Origin: Planktomarina sp.
Lineage (GTDB): Bacteria > Pseudomonadota > Alphaproteobacteria > Rhodobacterales > Rhodobacteraceae
NCBI GenBank assembly: GCA_022425445.1
Contig: JAKMFM010000048.1
Location: forward strand, 1-9,947
DNA: 9,947 nucleotides
Reading direction: 5' to 3'
In this document: one piece after another, positions 6,373 through 9,947 of the stretch
Layout of the letters: every line of letters begins with the position of its first letter
Numbering within the stretch: the stretch's first letter is position 1
The notes under the pieces: generated by a model
What the model was told of the DNA's origin: nothing
Seen by the model: only the letters and a program-made list of their open reading frames with translations
The model's database searches: none
Program-made: the position numbers and the translations under genes

Positions 6373-7917
6373 ATGGCCAACCCTGATCACAGCACCCAAG
6401 ACAACCGCGCGGTTGTGATTGGCGCCGGCCTGGGTGGGTTGGCGGCAGCGATGCGGCTAGGCGCAAAGGGTTATGCGGTCACTGTATTGGACAAGCTCGA
6501 TCGGGTGGGCGGCCGTGGCTCCTCAATCACACAAGACGGTCATCGCTTTGATTTGGGACCAACAATTGTGACCATGCCGAAGGTGTTTGAGTCCCTATGG
6601 ACCGCCTGTGGTCGAGATTTTCATAGGGATGTAGATCTGCGGCCCCTCGAACCGTTTTATGAGATTCGCTGGCCAGATGGCTCATATTTCCGTGCCAGCG
6701 GCGATGACGAGGCGATGCAATCGGAAGTCCAGAGGCTGAATCCTGCGGATCTGTCCGGGTACAAACACTTTTTGAAAGATTCGCAAAAACGCTATGTGGT
6801 TGGCTATGAAGGCATGGTTGCAGAACCCATGCACCGGCTTTGGGAAACCCTAAAAGTCGTGCCAACATTTGCAATGTTGCGGGCAGACCGTTCTATTTAT
6901 GCCCTAGCTGCTCGGCGTGTCAAAGACGAGCGGCTCAGAATGGCCCTGTCCTTTCATCCCTTGTTCATTGGTGGCGATCCGATGCATGTCACATCCATCT
7001 ACGCCTTAGTTGCGCATTTGGAAAAAACTTATGGAGTGCATTACGCCATGGGCGGGGTGCAACAGATTGCTGATGCCATGGCCGCAGTTGTACGTGACCA
7101 GGGTGGGCAGATCCACCAAGAGGCCGTAGCAGATGAAATTCTTATTGAAAACGGGGCGGCGAAAGCGGTTACGCTCACCGACGGCCAAAGATTCGATGCA
7201 CCTTTGATTGTTAGCAATGCCGATGCCGGTCACACTTATGATCACCTCTTACGCAACCACAGGCGCCGACGTTGGACGACACCGAAACTTGCGCGCAAGC
7301 GCTGGTCGATGGGCTTGTTCGTTTGGTACTTTGGAACTCGGGGAACCGCCGGGAAATGGGCCGATGTCGGGCACCATACAATTGCCAACGGACCTCGGTA
7401 CAAGGGCCTGTTACACGAGATCTTTATCAAAGGTCGCTTGTCCGACGATATGAGCCTTTATATCCATCGGCCATCTGTAACCGACCCAAGCGTTGCGCCC
7501 GCTGGCGATGATACATTCTATGTATTATCGCCCGTTCCACATTTGGGCTGGAAGAAAAAAGTCGATTGGCAAAAGGAAATGCCAACATATCGCGCCAAAG
7601 TTGCCGCTGAGGTGGAGAAAGTGATGCCGGGATTCGAGACCTGCATCTCAACTGAAACAATCTTCACCCCGGAAACCTTTGAGGATCGCTACCTCAGCCC
7701 CCATGGCGCGGGGTTTTCGATAGAGCCGCGCATCCTACAAAGCGCTTGGTTCCGACCCCATAATGTGAGCGAGGAGGCCCGTGGCCTCTATCTTGTCGGC
7801 GCAGGAACCCATCCCGGCGCCGGGTTGCCCGGCGTCATCTCCAGCGCGGAAGTCTTGTCAAAACTTGTGGCCGATGCTTCGATTGCTCAAGGAAAAACAC
7901 GGATGGCAGCTGAATGA
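6373..7917 (+). CDS. crtI: Phytoene desaturase (CrtI)
   Basis: The 514-residue FAD-dependent enzyme desaturates phytoene stepwise, to neurosporene in Rhodobacter-type pathways or further to lycopene in others. A dinucleotide-binding GAGLGG motif (17-22) follows the beta strand AVVI, and GGRGSS (46-51) with HRFDLGPTIVTMP completes the N-terminal flavin region. The C-terminal family signature VGAGTHPGAGLPGV (475-488) is intact. Other conserved blocks are ALSFHPLFIGGDP, VSNADAGHTY and GFSIEPRILQSAWFRPHN. The start MANPDHSTQ at 6373 is chosen because it places the Rossmann motif at the usual distance from the N-terminus; in-frame ATGs at 6277 and 6331 would read through the operator boxes. The ribosome-binding site is weak. 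The stop overlaps the crtB start in an ATGA, so the two are co-translated. How many double bonds it introduces cannot be read from the sequence. Confidence 0.96.
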   Translation: MANPDHSTQDNRAVVIGAGLGGLAAAMRLGAKGYAVTVLDKLDRVGGRGSSITQDGHRFDLGPTIVTMPKVFESLWTACGRDFHRDVDLRPLEPFYEIRWPDGSYFRASGDDEAMQSEVQRLNPADLSGYKHFLKDSQKRYVVGYEGMVAEPMHRLWETLKVVPTFAMLRADRSIYALAARRVKDERLRMALSFHPLFIGGDPMHVTSIYALVAHLEKTYGVHYAMGGVQQIADAMAAVVRDQGGQIHQEAVADEILIENGAAKAVTLTDGQRFDAPLIVSNADAGHTYDHLLRNHRRRRWTTPKLARKRWSMGLFVWYFGTRGTAGKWADVGHHTIANGPRYKGLLHEIFIKGRLSDDMSLYIHRPSVTDPSVAPAGDDTFYVLSPVPHLGWKKKVDWQKEMPTYRAKVAAEVEKVMPGFETCISTETIFTPETFEDRYLSPHGAGFSIEPRILQSAWFRPHNVSEEARGLYLVGAGTHPGAGLPGVISSAEVLSKLVADASIAQGKTRMAAE

Positions 7918-8954
7918 TACGCCCTGACGATCTGCACCATTGCCGCAATGTGATCCGTACCGGGTCACTCTCTTTTCATGCCGCATCGAAATTGTTGCCC
8001 GCCTCCGTTCGAGATCCTGCATTGGCGCTCTATGCCTTTTGCCGATGTGCCGATGACGAGGTGGATGAAGGGCAAAACAAGACCCATGCCGTGATTGAAT
8101 TGCAGGAGCGGTTGGCACTGATCTATGCGGGAAGGCCGCGCAACGCCCCGGAGGACCGAGCCTTTGCGTCAGTGGTTGAGGATTTCGAAATGCCGGCTGC
8201 GCTGCCCGAAGCTTTGTTAGAGGGTCTGGCATGGGACGCAATGGAACGCCGCTATACCAGCCCGTCTGACCTACACAGCTACTGCGCCCGCGTGGCCTCT
8301 GCTGTGGGTGCGATGATGTGTGTCTTAATGCGGGTGCGCGATGCGGACGCTTTAGCACGGGCTTGCGATTTGGGTGTGGCGATGCAGCTGACAAATATCG
8401 CGCGGGACGTGGGCGAGGATGCCCGCGCTGGGCGTATTTACCTGCCACTTGAATGGATCCATGCTGAGGGGCTGGATCCACAGCAAGTTTTAAGCGCAAC
8501 CCAAGCAACGCCAGAGCTGCGCCGAATGGTTAAGAAGCTTCTATCCGAGGCCAATGCACTCTATGTGAGATCTGAAGCGGGTGTTGCTGCCTTGCCGCTG
8601 AATGCCCGCACTGGCATCTATGCCGCCCGTTATATTTATGCCGCCATTGGGCGGGCTGTGACCCGCAACAATTATGATTCCATCACCCACCGCGGTCGCA
8701 CAAGCAAAGCGCAAAAAATGGCGCTTCTGGCAAAATCATCTTTCCGAACAACCGCAGGCTTGGTCATGCCAACCTCACCGGTGCTCTACGCGCGGCCGCT
8801 GCCAGAGGTTCAGTTTTTGGTCGATGCCGTGGCAATCAATGAACGCCATGCGATATCATGGGGCCAAGGGCATACTGGGGCATTTATAGCCGCCATGGCC
8901 GAACTCAAGCGCAAAGAACGTGGCCAGACCAACGGCGCTATGCTTGCAAAATAG
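7914..8954 (+). CDS. crtB: Phytoene synthase (CrtB)
   Basis: The 346-residue protein condenses two geranylgeranyl diphosphates to phytoene, the first committed carotenoid step. Both Asp-rich Mg-diphosphate motifs of the squalene/phytoene synthase family are present: DDEVD (47-51) within ALYAFCRCADDEVD, and the second in QLTNIARDVGEDARAGRIYLP with R164, D165 and D169. YCARVASAVGAMM (123-135) is the typical helix between them. The start overlaps the crtI stop (7914-7917, ATGA). The stop TAG at 8952-8954 directly abuts the stop of the convergent crtC, leaving no space for a separate terminator. In R. capsulatus and R. sphaeroides a tspO (crtK) gene lies between crtB and crtC; none is present here. 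Confidence 0.96.
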   Translation: MIRPDDLHHCRNVIRTGSLSFHAASKLLPASVRDPALALYAFCRCADDEVDEGQNKTHAVIELQERLALIYAGRPRNAPEDRAFASVVEDFEMPAALPEALLEGLAWDAMERRYTSPSDLHSYCARVASAVGAMMCVLMRVRDADALARACDLGVAMQLTNIARDVGEDARAGRIYLPLEWIHAEGLDPQQVLSATQATPELRRMVKKLLSEANALYVRSEAGVAALPLNARTGIYAARYIYAAIGRAVTRNNYDSITHRGRTSKAQKMALLAKSSFRTTAGLVMPTSPVLYARPLPEVQFLVDAVAINERHAISWGQGHTGAFIAAMAELKRKERGQTNGAMLAK

Positions 8955-9947
8955 TTAGAATTTCCAACGTGCCCGACGCGGCACGCGGCACGCCAGCATG
9001 GATTTAACGACCGGAGATGCAAAGCGATTGAGATCAAGCGACTCATGCACCCCCTGCACCCGCTCACCGTGCAACATGGTTTCGACGACAGACCTTGAAT
9101 AAAATGGCGCATCAAGCATGGATTTGATCTGTTTTGGCCGATAACCCGGATCTGCACGGGTGGTGCGAGGCAGTGCCCAGAGCGTTCGGTTGAAGCGTGC
9201 AGATCCGGGGGCCGGAAACTGTGCGGCCTGTCCTTCAGGGGTAAAGCCAATGGCTGCATTTAAGCGCGTCCCATCGCGACGCTCGGCATCATAAAAGCAG
9301 GTTGCACCCGATAGGGTCGGATATCGGGCCCAAGTCCAAGAGCTGAAATCCTCTTCAAGAGCTCGTGTGCCAAAATTACTGTCGAAATAACCATGCCCAT
9401 CAAACTGCCAGCCCTTCGCCTCTAGATCCACAGAAATACGGGCAATTGGAGCGAAGGGACGCCAAACATGGGCGCCATCAGCTGTAAGTGGCAACTCAAT
9501 TTCTGTGAGGGTCGGCGGGGTTAAGGTGATCCGTCCCCGCATTCTGGAAATGATAGGCAATGAAGATATCTCATCCACATCAATCACCAATTGCGTTCCG
9601 GTCCAATGCAGAGACGACGGACCTATGGTGAGCGTATCTGAAGTTTGCCGCAACGCTGTGCGTCCCCGATCCGTCATGGCGAAGCGGCCACCTCGACCAT
9701 AGGTGGCAACATTGATGCAACAATGATTGTTGGGATCCCCACGACCCGACCAAGCATACCACGGCGAGAAGACCGAACCAATAAAGCCGATCACAGAAAC
9801 GGCACGCTGACCATCATCACTGACCCCATCAATATACCACCAAGCATACCCACCGGGGGGCACCTCTATGTCAAAGTGAGGTCGTTCAAGATCGCCGCGA
9901 CCGCATGCTTGGCGGAGAGTGTCGCCATCGGCACCCCCGCCCCCGGA
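8955..9947 (-). CDS. crtC: Carotenoid 1,2-hydratase / hydroxyneurosporene synthase (CrtC), start not resolved
   Basis: CrtC adds water to the psi end group of neurosporene-type carotenes, giving the hydroxyl that is later methylated. The protein shows the family blocks PPGGYAWWYIDGVSDDG, FIGSVFSPWYAWSG, GTQLVID, WRPFAPIARI, GHGYFDSNFGTRALE, WTWARYP and MLDAPFYSRS; it ends RARWKF. The frame stays open to the right edge without an ATG. The first available start is a GTG at 9863 (302 residues, beginning MPPGGYAWW), but it lacks a visible ribosome-binding site. The codons just upstream read RPHFDIEV, which looks like the usual beginning of the family, so the true start probably lies further upstream, inside the crtD 3' end or beyond the window. 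A further GTG (VIGFIGSVF) is a possible internal start. The stop abuts that of crtB. Confidence 0.92.
   Translation of the reverse strand, partial: SGGGGADGDTLRQACGRGDLERPHFDIEVPPGGYAWWYIDGVSDDGQRAVSVIGFIGSVFSPWYAWSGRGDPNNHCCINVATYGRGGRFAMTDRGRTALRQTSDTLTIGPSSLHWTGTQLVIDVDEISSLPIISRMRGRITLTPPTLTEIELPLTADGAHVWRPFAPIARISVDLEAKGWQFDGHGYFDSNFGTRALEEDFSSWTWARYPTLSGATCFYDAERRDGTRLNAAIGFTPEGQAAQFPAPGSARFNRTLWALPRTTRADPGYRPKQIKSMLDAPFYSRSVVETMLHGERVQGVHESLDLNRFASPVVKSMLACRVPRRARWKF
9866..9947 (-). CDS. crtD: C-terminal end of a CrtD-type carotenoid desaturase (partial)
   Basis: In the minus-strand frame beginning at 9946 the translation reads PGAGVPMATLSAKHAVAAIL and ends NDLTLT before a TAG at 9866-9868. 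This matches the end of CrtI/CrtD-family flavin desaturases, where a (H)PGAG(V/L)P block near the C-terminus precedes the last helix. Its position just upstream of crtC matches crtD, the 3,4-desaturase (hydroxyneurosporene/methoxyneurosporene desaturase) of the spheroidene pathway. Only 26 codons are in the window. The open crtC frame overlaps it in another phase. Confidence 0.82.
   Translation of the reverse strand, partial: PGAGVPMATLSAKHAVAAILNDLTLT

Noticed and set aside
6259..6399. Upstream extension of crtA by up to 47 codons
   Set aside because: It would translate through both PpsR boxes and into the crtI start; CrtA homology begins at MTQIVTISFF.
7858..8508. Minus-strand open frame of 216 codons
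   Set aside because: It is antisense to crtB; the translation is rich in H, P and R with no recognisable domain.
8968..8985. GC-rich hairpin CGTGCC-N6-GGCACG near the crtB/crtC junction as a terminator
   Set aside because: It lies inside the last codons of crtC and no T run follows the stem on either strand, so it is better explained by coding sequence.

Overview
The window is one flank of an alphaproteobacterial photosynthesis gene cluster, most likely from a marine aerobic anoxygenic phototroph of the Roseobacter group (Rhodobacteraceae). The evidence is the gene set and order bchO-bchD-bchI-crtA / crtI-crtB / crtC-crtD, the spheroidene-series carotenoid genes (crtA, crtC and crtD), and a hemY gene just outside the cluster. 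Base composition looks moderate by eye rather than very GC-rich, which would suit a pelagic lineage such as the RCA/Planktomarina type. That genus-level guess is only inference.

Layout. Positions 1-101 hold the end of an upstream plus-strand gene, followed closely by a hemY-type TPR membrane protein (112-1587). Converging on it, with an 11-bp overlap, is a small ArsR-family regulator (1577-1906, minus). Its only two cysteines are spaced like those of the SqrR/BigR persulfide sensors. A 108-bp gap (1907-2014) holds an AT-rich inverted repeat and a possible promoter for the regulator. Next comes a tightly packed minus-strand operon read crtA -> bchI -> bchD -> bchO (6258 down to 2015), whose junctions are ATGA overlaps or a 1-bp gap. 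The 114-bp divergent region between crtA and crtI (6259-6372) carries two exact TGT-N12-ACA boxes, the PpsR/CrtJ operator consensus, one about 20 bp upstream of each start codon. The plus-strand pair crtI-crtB follows with an ATGA overlap. It meets the minus-strand crtC end to end with no intergenic base. The 3' end of crtD enters from the right edge and overlaps the 5' part of the crtC reading frame.

How the genes work together. BchI and BchD are the AAA+ and VWA subunits of magnesium chelatase, which commits protoporphyrin IX to bacteriochlorophyll, and BchO is the cluster's alpha/beta-hydrolase accessory protein. CrtB makes phytoene, CrtI desaturates it, CrtC hydrates it, CrtD desaturates it again, and CrtA adds the keto group that gives spheroidenone-type pigment. 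Divergent PpsR boxes would allow oxygen/light repression of crtIB and crtA-bchIDO from one control region. The adjacent SqrR-like regulator raises the possibility of a reactive-sulfur input next to the cluster. No mobile element, CRISPR array, tRNA or rRNA was seen. The window is mostly a known system; the interest lies in its regulators, operators and gene junctions.
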